Assembly: GCF_030296055.1 (NCBI RefSeq)
Contig: NZ_AP027370.1
Span: 1,538,501 to 1,602,500, forward strand
Reading direction: 5' to 3'
DNA length: 64,000 nt
Source of the DNA: Hydrogenimonas cancrithermarum
GTDB lineage: Bacteria > Campylobacterota > Campylobacteria > Campylobacterales > Hydrogenimonadaceae
How positions within the stretch are numbered: the first letter of the stretch is position 1; each line of letters begins with the position of its first letter. The notes under the pieces were generated by a model that saw only the letters and a list, made by a program, of their open reading frames with translations, made no database searches and was not told the DNA's origin. Position numbers and translations under genes: made by a program. Shown piece by piece: positions 10,912 through 19,671 of this stretch.

Positions 10912-10960
10912 TGATATGGTATGATTGAATTCAAAATATATCATTTTCTAAAGAGGTAAA
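10912..10960 (+). promoter_or_regulatory. Promoter with palindromic operator candidate, S24 repressor gene
   Basis: TATGAT (10920-10925) is a likely -10. It touches a perfect ten-base palindrome TTGAATTCAA (10925-10934), which lies inside a wider pair TGATAT (10912-10917) and ATATCA (10938-10943). AGAGGT precedes the ATG at 10961. The palindrome sits where a bound repressor would block transcription. Binding by the adjacent gene product is inferred. Confidence 0.4.
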
Positions 10961-11626
10961 ATGCTCTCTTTCGATGAGGTACTTTCCAGGCTTAAAGATA
11001 TTTTGAGTGTCGAGGTGGGTGAACGCAAGGTTTTGGACAAGGATGTCGCCGAAACGCTTGGAATCGCACCGGCCTATTTCGCGGTATTGAAAAAACGCGG
11101 ATCGGTTCCTTTCGCGCAGATCGCCGACTTCTGTGCACGGCGCAAGATCAGTATCAACTGGCTTCTCTACGATCAGGCTCCGAAGTCGCTGGAGGAGAGC
11201 ACGGAAAAGGTCGCGACGATCCGCTACTTCAAACAGATCAATGCCTCGGCCGGCAGCGGGGCACTCAACTGGCAGGAGCGTTTCGAAACGATTCGTATCG
11301 ACGAAGCACTGGTCGGACTCCTGGGAGGCAGAAAACATTTGAAATATATCGAAGCGCTGGAGGTACGCGGAGATTCTATGGAACCGCTTCTGTATGACGG
11401 TGACCTCGTGGCGGTCGACCGCAGCCGGCAGGCGGTGAAAAACGGATCGGTTTATGTATTTCGGATCGGGGAAGAGCTTTTCATCAAACAGCTGGAGAAA
11501 CGAAGAGACGAAGATCGATGGGCTTGTATCTCTTTCAATCCCGCTTATCCCGTTATCTATACCGATCCGGAAGAGATTCATCTGATAGGCGAAGCGATCG
11601 CCGTGATGCAGAAGGGAGTTGCGTGA
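10961..11626 (+). CDS. S24-family (LexA/CI-like) self-cleaving repressor
   Basis: The 221-residue product joins an N-terminal helix-turn-helix like that of phage CI repressors (LDKDVAETLGIAPAYFAVLKKR, about 25-46) to a C-terminal S24 peptidase domain. The cleavage-site pattern NASAG puts Ala97-Gly98 at the likely scissile bond. Ser139 in RGDSMEP and Lys176 in ELFIKQL are 37 residues apart, as in E. coli LexA (119 and 156). All parts needed for RecA-stimulated self-cleavage are visible. It is divergent from the Y-family polymerase, and its stop overlaps the GTG of the GGDEF-EAL gene. The best interpretation is a local SOS-type regulator; no phage genes accompany it. Confidence 0.88.
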   Translation: MLSFDEVLSRLKDILSVEVGERKVLDKDVAETLGIAPAYFAVLKKRGSVPFAQIADFCARRKISINWLLYDQAPKSLEESTEKVATIRYFKQINASAGSGALNWQERFETIRIDEALVGLLGGRKHLKYIEALEVRGDSMEPLLYDGDLVAVDRSRQAVKNGSVYVFRIGEELFIKQLEKRRDEDRWACISFNPAYPVIYTDPEEIHLIGEAIAVMQKGVA

Positions 11627-14229
11627 AAGGGTACGATCTGCAGCTTCGCCGCCAGCTTGTCGATATGATTTACGGCGCCATTCCGTTTAGCGTCGTCATC
11701 AATATTCTTGCAGGACTCGTCATTTTGGCGACCTATTGGCCCAAATCGCAGGAGAGTGCCGTACAGTGGTTCAGTCTGGTTATCGTCGTCATGTTCTACC
11801 GCCTTGGCATCTACCTCTATTACAAGGCCTATCAGGAGGAGATGGCGATAGGCCTTGCGGAGATATTGCAATGGATAGGGACATTTTTCAGTGCGTTGGT
11901 GTGGGTGAGCGGGCTTTGGTACTTCCTTGGAAAACAGGGAATCGCCTACGACTTTTTGATGGCATTCGTGATGGGGGGCATGGCATCGGGGGCGATCACG
12001 ACACTCTCGGCCGATCGTATGACGACCGTGACCTATATCTTCGTGATTCTCGGCGGAACGGCACTCTGGCTGCTGGTGAGTCCGAATCCGATCGAGGTGA
12101 TGATGGGGGTTTTGGTACTGGTCTATCTCGCCTTTTTGATCTCCAGTTCCGGAAGAATTCACAAAACGCTTGTCGATGCATTGATGCTTCGCAGGGAAAA
12201 TACGCAGGCGATTCGGGCGCTGAAAGCGCATCAGGCGCAGATGGATCTCATCTTCGACAATGTCCCTGTCGGTATCTTTTTTTACGATACGGAGTTCAAA
12301 ATCGTCAACGTCAATCAGTATTTCGTTCAGATTTTCGATTCGAGCCGGGAGAAGCTCATCGGTTTGGACCTGGAGGATATCACCGATAAACGGATCGAAG
12401 AGACGATACGGATTCCGATCGAATACAACGGCCTGGAAGATGGATACTACGAAGGGGAGTACCATGCGACGACGAGTGACATCGATGTTCTTGTCCGCAT
12501 TCGTACCACAGCGCTCAAAGATTCCAAAAACCGCCTAGTGGGTGCCATCGGTATCGTGGAAGATATCGCCCAGGAGATGGAAGACAAGCGAAAGATCGAG
12601 TCGTTCGCCCAGTTTTACATCCAAAATCCCAACCCTGTCATGCAGATCTCATGCAAAACCCATGCGGTTTTAATCGAAAACGATGCTGCCAGAAAAATTC
12701 ACGAAGGACTACTCAGACGTGCCCCTACCCGGTGGGAACGCTTTTTGAGGAGAGTGTGCGACGGTGAATACAAAAGCCTGGATTTGCGATTCGACGAGAA
12801 GATCTACCAATTCGACATCATGGTGCTGGACGAAGAGAAGATCAATCTTTACGGTCGGGATGTGACAAAAGAGAGGATTGCAAGAGAACGTGCCGACTAT
12901 CTGGCCTATTATGACGAGCTGACGGGACTTCCGAGAAGAAAGCTCCTTTTCGAACATGTCAAAGTGGCGATGCTGCGTGCCGAACGAAACGGAACGACGA
13001 ACGCCCTGCTCTTTCTCGATCTCGACAACTTCAAACAGATCAACGATTCGATGGGACACGATGTCGGAGACGATCTGCTCATACAGCTGAGTGAACGTTT
13101 GACCAATCTGATGCGTACCGGCGATATCGTTGCGAGACTCGGAGGCGACGAGTTCGTCATATTGATGGCCGACATCGAAGGGGATGCGGAAGAGGCCGCG
13201 ATGAAGAGTGAAATCGTCGCACAAAAGATTAAAGAGGAAGTATCGAGGCCGTTTGCCATCAAAGGGCGGAAGCTTCATTTCAGCGCCAGTATCGGTGTGA
13301 CGCTCTTTACGTACGGACGCGACTTTTTCGATCTGTTGAAAGAGGCGGATGTGGCGATGTACGAAGCCAAAACGGCAGGGAAGAACGGCGTCCGGATTTT
13401 CGATACGGCACTCGAAATGATTACGGGAGAGAAGAGTGAGCTTCTGCAGGATCTTCACAGTGCGATAGAGAGGGATCAACTGGCACTTCTCTATCATCCT
13501 CAGATCGAGATATCGACGGGCCGATGCGTCGGAGCGGAGGCGCTTCTTCGCTGGGAGCATCCTCGTCGAGGGGTCGTTTCACCCGATATTTTCATTCCTC
13601 TGGCCGAAGAGAGCGGGTTGATTCACGAAGTGGGACAGTGGGTTTTGCGTCGGGTCGCACAGGATTGTACCCGTTTGAATCTCGATTATATCGCTGTCAA
13701 CGTAAGCATCAAAGAGTTTGTGCGCAGTGATTTCATCGAAACCATCAAAACCATGGTTCGTGACGGCGAGATCGATCCTTTCCGTATCGAGCTCGAGATG
13801 ACGGAATCGGTCTTTATCGAAAACTTCGAAAGGACGAACGAGAAGCTTCAGGAACTTCGGGAAATGGGTTTCAGATTCAGTATCGACGATTTCGGTACGG
13901 GTTACTCTTCGCTTGCCTATCTGAAAAACCTTTCGATCAAAACTCTTAAAATCGACCGTGGATTTGTCAAGGATATCGGTATCAATCCAAATGACGAGGT
14001 CCTGACACGGACGATTATCGATATCGCGTCGCATTTCGAGATGAAAACGGTCGCGGAAGGGGTCGAGAACGAGACGCAGTTGGCATTTTTGAAGAAGTTC
14101 GGGTGCGATCTTGCGCAGGGGTACTTTTTTACCAAACCCATACCGCTCGACGCGTTCATCGAATGGCTGGGCCGACGGTGCGAGTCAGTTGCGGCTTCGG
14201 ATGATGCGGACAACAAGCCTGAGAAGTGA
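11623..14229 (+). CDS. Membrane GGDEF-EAL protein with PAS domain
   Basis: This 868-residue protein makes or degrades cyclic di-GMP. Residues about 15-190 contain six to eight hydrophobic segments (membrane sensor). A PAS domain (about 210-320, IFDNVPVGIFFYDTEFKIV) follows, then GGDEF with an intact RLGGDEF motif and EAL with intact AEALLRWEH, DFGTGYSSL and AEGVE. Neither catalytic domain is visibly degenerate, so either or both may be active. The GTG start at 11623 overlaps the stop of the S24 repressor gene, suggesting translational coupling. Its last 45 bases overlap a small gene on the other strand. Confidence 0.88.
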   Translation: MKGYDLQLRRQLVDMIYGAIPFSVVINILAGLVILATYWPKSQESAVQWFSLVIVVMFYRLGIYLYYKAYQEEMAIGLAEILQWIGTFFSALVWVSGLWYFLGKQGIAYDFLMAFVMGGMASGAITTLSADRMTTVTYIFVILGGTALWLLVSPNPIEVMMGVLVLVYLAFLISSSGRIHKTLVDALMLRRENTQAIRALKAHQAQMDLIFDNVPVGIFFYDTEFKIVNVNQYFVQIFDSSREKLIGLDLEDITDKRIEETIRIPIEYNGLEDGYYEGEYHATTSDIDVLVRIRTTALKDSKNRLVGAIGIVEDIAQEMEDKRKIESFAQFYIQNPNPVMQISCKTHAVLIENDAARKIHEGLLRRAPTRWERFLRRVCDGEYKSLDLRFDEKIYQFDIMVLDEEKINLYGRDVTKERIARERADYLAYYDELTGLPRRKLLFEHVKVAMLRAERNGTTNALLFLDLDNFKQINDSMGHDVGDDLLIQLSERLTNLMRTGDIVARLGGDEFVILMADIEGDAEEAAMKSEIVAQKIKEEVSRPFAIKGRKLHFSASIGVTLFTYGRDFFDLLKEADVAMYEAKTAGKNGVRIFDTALEMITGEKSELLQDLHSAIERDQLALLYHPQIEISTGRCVGAEALLRWEHPRRGVVSPDIFIPLAEESGLIHEVGQWVLRRVAQDCTRLNLDYIAVNVSIKEFVRSDFIETIKTMVRDGEIDPFRIELEMTESVFIENFERTNEKLQELREMGFRFSIDDFGTGYSSLAYLKNLSIKTLKIDRGFVKDIGINPNDEVLTRTIIDIASHFEMKTVAEGVENETQLAFLKKFGCDLAQGYFFTKPIPLDAFIEWLGRRCESVAASDDADNKPEK

Positions 14230-14295
14230 GGTTCCGAGTGTCGCGGCCGCGATGACGGATGCCGCTCCCAACAGAGTGAACGCCGTCCATTCCAT
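14185..14295 (-). CDS. Small membrane protein, 36 residues
   Basis: The reading frame encodes MEWTAFTLLGAASVIAAATL followed by GTSLLRLVVRIIRSRN. This is one predicted membrane helix with a basic C-terminus, so N-out or N-in single-pass topology is possible. The start is preceded by AAAGGAGGAG, among the best ribosome binding sites in the window, three bases before the ATG. It overlaps the end of the GGDEF-EAL gene on the opposite strand by 45 bases. I do not recognise a family. The size and shape resemble small subunits or regulators of membrane complexes. Confidence 0.6.
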   Translation of the reverse strand: MEWTAFTLLGAASVIAAATLGTSLLRLVVRIIRSRN

Positions 14296-14411
14296 GGCTC
14301 CTCCTTTGGAAAATTTCATGACTGACAGAGGTGTGTAACGTCAGTTATAATGATAAATCGGTTCTTTCAATAAAGAGTGTATGGTTTGTCAATCAGTGTT
14401 AAGGATGAAAT

Positions 14412-15431
14412 ATGAACTATCGCTATATCGGCAAAACAGGTTTGAGAGTTTCGCCGCTCTGTATGGGAACGATGACTTTTGGATCGTTCTGTGACAAAAA
14501 GAGGTCGTTTGCGATCATGGACAGGGCGTATGAGCGGGGAATCAATTTTTACGATACGGCCGAGCTCTATCCTGTGCCTCCCCGAAGCACATGGGCCGGT
14601 ACGACGGAGGAGATCGTCGGGGAGTGGATGAGAACGAAGCCGCGTGAATCGATCGTCCTGGCGACGAAAGTGGCGGGTGCGGCGAGTGGCTGGTTCGTCC
14701 CGCCGATCCGTCACGGCCTGACGGCGATCGACCGCTTTCACATCGAACGGGCGGTCGAAGGGAGCTTGAAGCGGCTGAAAACCGACTATATCGACCTCTA
14801 TCAGATGCACTGGCCCGATGCGGTGGTGCCGATCGAAGAGAGCCTGGAAGCGTTCGACCGGCTGGTACAAAGCGGGAAAGTCCGCTATATCGGTACCTCC
14901 AACGATACCGCCTATGGGCTGACGAAAGCGAACGAAGCGAGCCGTTACCTCGGGCTGGCGCGTTTCGAGTCGATCCAGAACAATTTCTCGTTGCTCAACC
15001 GCCGTTTCATGGATGAGTTGGCAACGGTCTGCCGTAAAGAGAAGATATCCCTGCTTCCCTACGCTCCGTTGGCCGGCGGTGTTTTGACCGGTAAATACAA
15101 TGGAGAGTTTTTCCCGCCGGATGCACGGTTTACGAAGTACCTGAACGACAAAAACCCGCGTGTGCGGGCACAGGCGACGAAGTATCTCAACGACAAGACA
15201 CTCGAAGCGACGGCACTCTACATGGAGATCGCCCAAATGGCGGGAATGCGTGTGACGACACTTGCGACGGCATGGAGTATGCAGCACGACTTTGTCGCCT
15301 CTTCGATCATTGGGGCCACACGTGTTGAGCAGCTCGACGAGACACTCGCGGCACTCGACGTCACTCTCGACGATGAGATCATAAAAGCGTGTGACGGGGT
15401 CCATGAAGCGATTTTGTATCCGATGGGATAG
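14412..15431 (+). CDS. NADPH-dependent aldo/keto reductase
   Basis: The 339-residue product is an aldo/keto reductase of the Tas/YghZ-like branch: a TIM barrel reducing aldehydes or ketones with NADPH. Visible features are TMTFGSF, the catalytic Asp-Tyr region NFYDTAELYPVPP, Lys in VLATKVAG, and the catalytic His in YQMHWPD. The C-terminal cofactor site includes SIIGATRVEQLDE. AAGGA seven bases before the ATG at 14412 supports the start. The Mut7-C gene begins inside its 3' end. The substrate cannot be told from sequence. Confidence 0.92.
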   Translation: MNYRYIGKTGLRVSPLCMGTMTFGSFCDKKRSFAIMDRAYERGINFYDTAELYPVPPRSTWAGTTEEIVGEWMRTKPRESIVLATKVAGAASGWFVPPIRHGLTAIDRFHIERAVEGSLKRLKTDYIDLYQMHWPDAVVPIEESLEAFDRLVQSGKVRYIGTSNDTAYGLTKANEASRYLGLARFESIQNNFSLLNRRFMDELATVCRKEKISLLPYAPLAGGVLTGKYNGEFFPPDARFTKYLNDKNPRVRAQATKYLNDKTLEATALYMEIAQMAGMRVTTLATAWSMQHDFVASSIIGATRVEQLDETLAALDVTLDDEIIKACDGVHEAILYPMG

Positions 15432-15906
15432 TTCTCCCCGTTTCGTCTGTGACGTCCATCTTGCCAAAGTCGCGAAGTATTTGAGGCTGTTGGGGTTCGA
15501 TACGCTTTACCGCAACGATATCACGGACAACGAACTGTTCGGTATGTGCCGCTTTGGACGCATCGGAATCACCTGTGACAGGCGTTTGCAGGAGAGACTG
15601 CCCGAATCGATCGTGGTGTTGCCGTGTGAAGAGGCCCCGAAGCAGGTCAGGCGCCTGAGTGCGATGTTCGATCTCGCCCGATACGCCCACCCATTCAGCC
15701 GGTCGCTTTGCTGTAACCGGACGATGCAGCCGTGTGACAAGCGTGAGTTTTTTTCCAAAATTCCGAAAGAGACCTATCGGTGGCGGAATGGGTTTTGGAT
15801 CTGTCCGAAATGTAAAAAAATCTACTGGCAGGGAACGCATGCAGGCCGCATGCGTCAAAAAATAATAGATTTGCTTGGTGTATCAGAAAAAGTGCTAAAA
15901 GCTTAG
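15403..15906 (+). CDS. Mut7-C RNase-like domain protein with zinc ribbon
   Basis: The 167-residue product matches the Mut7-C (DUF82) family, a PIN-like predicted RNase domain followed by a zinc ribbon. The N-terminal segment RFVCDVHLAKVAKYLRLLGF and the later GITCDRRLQERL carry the conserved aspartates. The C-terminal half has LCCNRTMQPC and WICPKCKKIYWQGTH as zinc ligands. The ATG at 15403 follows GGGGT; a GTG at 15391 is an alternative. It overlaps the aldo/keto reductase gene by 29 bases and is probably cotranscribed. Confidence 0.8.
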   Translation: MKRFCIRWDSSPRFVCDVHLAKVAKYLRLLGFDTLYRNDITDNELFGMCRFGRIGITCDRRLQERLPESIVVLPCEEAPKQVRRLSAMFDLARYAHPFSRSLCCNRTMQPCDKREFFSKIPKETYRWRNGFWICPKCKKIYWQGTHAGRMRQKIIDLLGVSEKVLKA

Positions 15907-15930
15907 GAGGTTGTTTCGAGTAGAAAGAAG

Positions 15931-16006
15931 TGGTGACCCCTAGGGGACTCGAACCCCTGTGACAAGGATGAAAACCTTGCATCCTGGACCGCTAGATGAA
16001 GGGGCC
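15931..16006 (-). tRNA. tRNA-Glu (anticodon TTC)
   Basis: The 76-base cloverleaf lies on the minus strand. It has acceptor GGCCCCT/AGGGGTC, anticodon loop TTTTCAT (anticodon TTC), T arm CAGGGGTTCGAGTCCCCT and an encoded CCA. Confidence 0.95.
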
Positions 16007-16027
16007 ATCAACGGCTTTGTGGGTGAA

Positions 16028-16033
16028 ATTATA
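16028..16033 (-). promoter_or_regulatory. -10 element for tRNA-Glu
   Basis: ATTATA on the plus strand gives TATAAT on the minus strand, 21 bases upstream of the tRNA 5' end. No strong -35 is seen. On the plus strand, TATAAA near 16054 may serve the divergent lipoprotein gene. Confidence 0.5.
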
Positions 16034-16082
16034 GTGAATTTAACTTAAATTATTATAAAATTATGGCCAAAAAAGGAAAAAA

Positions 16083-16562
16083 TTGAAAAATTTCTGTAAA
16101 ACGCTTTTTCTGGGGCTTTTTTTCCTGTTGGGTGGATGCGCCAAACACTACTATGAAGCGCCGAAGGCGGCATTGATCGTCATCAAGTCGCCCGAATTGA
16201 AATATGCCGATATGGGATTTGTCTACAGGGGAAAAAAACAGATAAAGGTGCAGATCTACGCCTCGGGCCATGCAGCGTTCACACTGACGATTGGAAAACG
16301 TATCTGTGTCGATTCGCAATGCATGAGCGAAGAGGCGTTTTACAGGAAGTATCTGCACGTACGCTACCCGCAAGGGACACTGGCCCACATCTTTTCGAAA
16401 AGAGCGATTTTTGGGGGTGAGGACCTGCATGAAGAGAAGGGCAAAAAAGTACAGCATATTTACGAAGCTGGCAGATTTGATATAATCTACGCCTTTGACG
16501 CGACCTCGGTCCGTTTCAAAGACAGAATCAACCATATACTTATCAAGATTACGGAGAAATGA
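16083..16562 (+). CDS. Lipoprotein of unknown function
   Basis: The 159-residue product starts MKNFCKTLFLGLFFLLGGCA, a lipoprotein signal peptide with lipobox LLGGC and lipidated Cys19. The mature part is soluble and contains two further cysteines (ICVDSQC) but no family I recognise. The start is TTG at 16083 after AAAAGGA; no ATG fits the signal peptide. The small ORF and nfo follow on the same strand within a few bases. A periplasmic or outer-membrane location is inferred from the lipobox. Confidence 0.78.
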   Translation: MKNFCKTLFLGLFFLLGGCAKHYYEAPKAALIVIKSPELKYADMGFVYRGKKQIKVQIYASGHAAFTLTIGKRICVDSQCMSEEAFYRKYLHVRYPQGTLAHIFSKRAIFGGEDLHEEKGKKVQHIYEAGRFDIIYAFDATSVRFKDRINHILIKITEK

Positions 16563-16565
16563 TTT

Positions 16566-16676
16566 ATGTCCAATAATAAATACGTTGGTGCCCACGATAT
16601 CTCGATACGGGGTGCTGAATGCACGCCGAAATCGAGTAAAATCGTTAAGATCGAAACAGTGGGAGGTGAGATATGA
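16566..16676 (+). CDS. Small ORF (36 codons) coupled to nfo
   Basis: This ORF starts with ATG, follows GGAGA at good spacing, and ends in a TGA that overlaps the nfo ATG (ATGA). The product starts [13 protein letters not shown]; its KYVGAH repeats the first residues of Nfo (MKYVGAH). The frames differ, so it is not an N-terminal extension. It could be a leader peptide coupling nfo translation or a relic of a duplicated nfo start. No family is recognised. Confidence 0.4.
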   Translation: MSNNKYVGAHDISIRGAECTPKSSKIVKIETVGGEI

Positions 16677-17518
16677 AGTATGTCGGTGCCCACGTTTCCG
16701 CTTCCGGCGGTGTCTTCAACGCCCCTTTGAATGCCAAAGCCATCGGTGCGAAAGCCTTTGCCCTTTTTACGAAAAACCAGCGCCAGTGGACGGCGAAGCC
16801 GCTCGATGAAGAGACGATCGAGAAGTTCAAAGCCAATCTGAAAGCCAGCGGCATCGATGCCAGACATGTCCTGCCGCACGACAGCTACCTGATCAACCTG
16901 GGACATCCTGAAGAGGAGAAGCGTCAAAAGAGTCTGGACGCTTTTATCGATGAGGTCAAACGGTGCGAACAGCTGGGACTCGACAAGCTCAACTTCCATC
17001 CCGGAAGCCATCTGAAGAAGCTTAGCGAAGAGGCGTGCCTCGATCGTATCGCAGAAGCGATGAACATTACGCTCAATGAAACCGAAGGGGTGACACTCGT
17101 CATCGAAAATACGGCGGGACAGGGGAGTAACCTGGGCTATAAGTTCGAGCACCTCGCCTATCTGATCGACAAAACAGAAGATAAAAGCAGAGTCGGTGTC
17201 TGTCTCGATACCTGCCACACCTTTACGGCCGGTTACGATTTGCGCACGAAAGAGGCGTACGACGAGACGATGAAAGCGTTCGACGAGATCGTTGGATTCG
17301 AGTATCTGAAAGGGATGCACATCAACGACTCCAAACCGCCTCTCGGAAGCCGTGTCGACCGCCACCACTCTCTTGGTTGCGGCGAAATCGGCTGGGATGC
17401 CTTCAAATACATTATGAACGATCCGAGGATGGATGATATACCGCTGGTTCTGGAGACGATCGACGAGTCGATCTGGGCCCAGGAGATTCGGGCTCTTTAC
17501 GATCTGGTGGAAAAGTGA
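16673..17518 (+). CDS. nfo: Endonuclease IV (AP endonuclease)
   Basis: The 281-residue product is a TIM-barrel AP endonuclease with a three-zinc site that cuts DNA at abasic sites in base excision repair. Metal-site motifs are visible in order: [52 protein letters not shown] and VLETID. Length and start ([13 protein letters not shown]) are normal. The preferred ribosome binding site GGGAGG lies inside the upstream small ORF. The convergent lipase gene ends four bases beyond the stop. Confidence 0.95.
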   Translation: MKYVGAHVSASGGVFNAPLNAKAIGAKAFALFTKNQRQWTAKPLDEETIEKFKANLKASGIDARHVLPHDSYLINLGHPEEEKRQKSLDAFIDEVKRCEQLGLDKLNFHPGSHLKKLSEEACLDRIAEAMNITLNETEGVTLVIENTAGQGSNLGYKFEHLAYLIDKTEDKSRVGVCLDTCHTFTAGYDLRTKEAYDETMKAFDEIVGFEYLKGMHINDSKPPLGSRVDRHHSLGCGEIGWDAFKYIMNDPRMDDIPLVLETIDESIWAQEIRALYDLVEK

Positions 17519-17521
17519 TCG

Positions 17522-19654
17522 TCAGTTGACGATTCTCGAAAGGTTGGCATCGATAGCCACTCCCTGGGAGTAGATGAAAGAATCCATCTGTGTCTGCATC
17601 TCGATCGTCGTATCGAGGTTGTAGTCAGGGATGAAGAGCGACCGGTGATTTCCGCTCTGGAAGAAGGTGTAAACGTCGTCTGACGTTTCGGGGAAGATCG
17701 TTTTGGTGGTTTCGCCTTCTGCAAAATAGGAGGTGATATCTTTCGCTCCCATCAGATGGACAATGGGGACTCCTCCTGCAAGTGGTGCGGCAGCGACCGT
17801 ATTCGGAATGACATCGTCATCCTTCACCAGGTGTAAAAGAAGTCTCTGTTTTTCGGCCACTTTGTTCGCATAGTTGAGGGGGTCCGCATCATCGAGGATG
17901 GTCTGCATCGCGACAGTGAATGCCGCGAACTCGTTCGTACCCGGTTCGAGTCCGGCACCTTTCAATCCTTCGATGACCGCATCTCCGAATGTTTGAGAGT
18001 TGAGCATGATGTCTGTAATGCCGCCTCCCGGCATCGAAAGAAGAACGGTAGCGAGCGAAAGGCCCGCTTCATCCTGGTAGGAGAAGTAGCCAAAAGGTGC
18101 GATCGTTCCGAGAGAGTGGCCTACATAGGCGATTTTACTTTCGTCAAAATTCAACCCATTGACATTTTTCTGTGCGGAGGCGATGGCGTTTTGCAATGCG
18201 ATGTAGTCGGATGTACTCTGCCGGATATTGTCCCGTGCGGTCAATAGGCTGACGAAATTGATGTAGTGGATGCCCGAGGTGTCCGGCTTTCCGTCGGGGA
18301 CTTTTGCGAGAATGGTTTCGTTTTCGTCCTGGGTAAGAAAATCGAGATTGAACGTGCGTTCGTGATCTTTGTCGTATAGAGGATTCGTCGGATCGGCAAT
18401 CCCATGCAGAGGCAGGTCGATACCCACGACGGCGTAGCAGATTTTCGCGAACGCTTCGGAAATCGCCAGAATGTCGAGGCGGTTTCTGGTGATACCGTGT
18501 TGGAAGATGGCGACCGGCCATCCTTCGGATGGTTCGGTACATCCGGAGCTGCTGCCTGGAACGGCCGCGAGAACGGGAATGGTCACTCTTCCTCTCTCCT
18601 GTGGCATGTCGCTACCGGCTGTGAAAACGAACGATTCGGTAATGGGTGCCGTCGGATCCTCGGGTGTCGGAAGGGCGAGATAGTAGGGAAGATTCGCGAG
18701 TATGCCGGCGTACACTTCGGCATTTCCTGTCATCGTCGCGTTGATCTCGGCCACTTTTGCAGAATCCCCGAGCCCGGCATAATAGGCCATCAACATATCC
18801 TTCGACGTCGCATTGGTGTCTTGCAGTCCCAGATAGGCATCGCTCGTGCCATTTTGGGCGATTGCCTTCGCGACCTTTCCGATGCTTTGGGTCGTAAAGC
18901 TCCAGACGGAGACCACATCGGAGGATGTGATGTTTTGGTCCCGTTGCGCGACGGAAAGCATCTGCTGTGTCAGCTGTTGAATGCCTGCGAGCTGCACCAG
19001 CGTGGCCTTGTTGACGTCTGGATCGCTGTCGAGAATGACGGTCGGCTTTCCTGCGGCATCGAAGAGCGGTGTGTTGTTGATGAGAAGCGATGTGACGTAA
19101 TCGGGTTCGATCGCTTTGCCGGTAGCGGTTTTGATGCCGTTCGTCATGAGAACCATATAGTGGGTGTGGCTCTCAAGCGGCTTGAGAGGCAGTATGGCGA
19201 TTTTCCCATTCGAATAGGTCGCAACATAATCCTGTCCGAATGAGAGTTCGGAGACGATTTTTATTACGACAGGAACGGGAGAGGTGGCATTGGATTCGGT
19301 CGCATCGACTCGATAGAAGTGGAGATTACCCGGCAGTGTGGCACTGTCGATGTCGTTACTGACACTCACGCTGATGGGTGCCGTGGTCGAAAAGCCGTCG
19401 AGTGTGTCGAGTGCCGCTTTGACCGCCGCATCCTTGTCGCTGGGATCGAACGGGATGTTGACCGTCCCGTCGGCAGGTTGTCCCTCGGCCGGTGCGAACA
19501 GAATATCGTTCGGATACGGGATGTCACCCCCTTTGGTATCCATGACGACATAACCTCCAACCGCGTCGGAGGCGCTGAAGTTGTCGGCCGTTTCGCCGCA
19601 CCCGGACATCAACAGTACAGCAGCACCGCTTAATGCAATGATCCACGCTTTCAT
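17522..19654 (-). CDS. Surface lipase lipoprotein, VolA/Pla-1-cef type
   Basis: This 710-residue product has a lipoprotein signal peptide with lipobox LMSGC (Cys19). The N-terminal half is an Ig-like, beta-rich region (SHTHYMVLMTNGIKTATGKA). The C-terminal half is an alpha/beta hydrolase with a HG oxyanion segment (FQHGITRNR) and nucleophile elbow GHSLG at about 512-516. This architecture matches VolA, a surface (lyso)phospholipase that in Vibrio cholerae is encoded next to fadL. Here too the divergent neighbour is fadL, followed by an acyl-CoA ligase. It probably releases fatty acids from phospholipids outside the cell. Confidence 0.82.
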   Translation of the reverse strand: MKAWIIALSGAAVLLMSGCGETADNFSASDAVGGYVVMDTKGGDIPYPNDILFAPAEGQPADGTVNIPFDPSDKDAAVKAALDTLDGFSTTAPISVSVSNDIDSATLPGNLHFYRVDATESNATSPVPVVIKIVSELSFGQDYVATYSNGKIAILPLKPLESHTHYMVLMTNGIKTATGKAIEPDYVTSLLINNTPLFDAAGKPTVILDSDPDVNKATLVQLAGIQQLTQQMLSVAQRDQNITSSDVVSVWSFTTQSIGKVAKAIAQNGTSDAYLGLQDTNATSKDMLMAYYAGLGDSAKVAEINATMTGNAEVYAGILANLPYYLALPTPEDPTAPITESFVFTAGSDMPQERGRVTIPVLAAVPGSSSGCTEPSEGWPVAIFQHGITRNRLDILAISEAFAKICYAVVGIDLPLHGIADPTNPLYDKDHERTFNLDFLTQDENETILAKVPDGKPDTSGIHYINFVSLLTARDNIRQSTSDYIALQNAIASAQKNVNGLNFDESKIAYVGHSLGTIAPFGYFSYQDEAGLSLATVLLSMPGGGITDIMLNSQTFGDAVIEGLKGAGLEPGTNEFAAFTVAMQTILDDADPLNYANKVAEKQRLLLHLVKDDDVIPNTVAAAPLAGGVPIVHLMGAKDITSYFAEGETTKTIFPETSDDVYTFFQSGNHRSLFIPDYNLDTTIEMQTQMDSFIYSQGVAIDANLSRIVN

Positions 19655-19671
19655 GATCGCAATCCTTCTCG

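Noticed and set aside
11518-11622. Upstream ATG for the GGDEF-EAL protein at 11518
   Set aside because: It lies inside the S24 repressor gene and would add 35 residues of unrelated sequence. The GTG at 11623 overlaps the repressor stop in the usual coupled manner.
10961-11626. S24 repressor as part of a prophage
   Set aside because: No integrase, structural, lysis or replication genes of phages lie nearby, and flanking genes are of chromosomal type.
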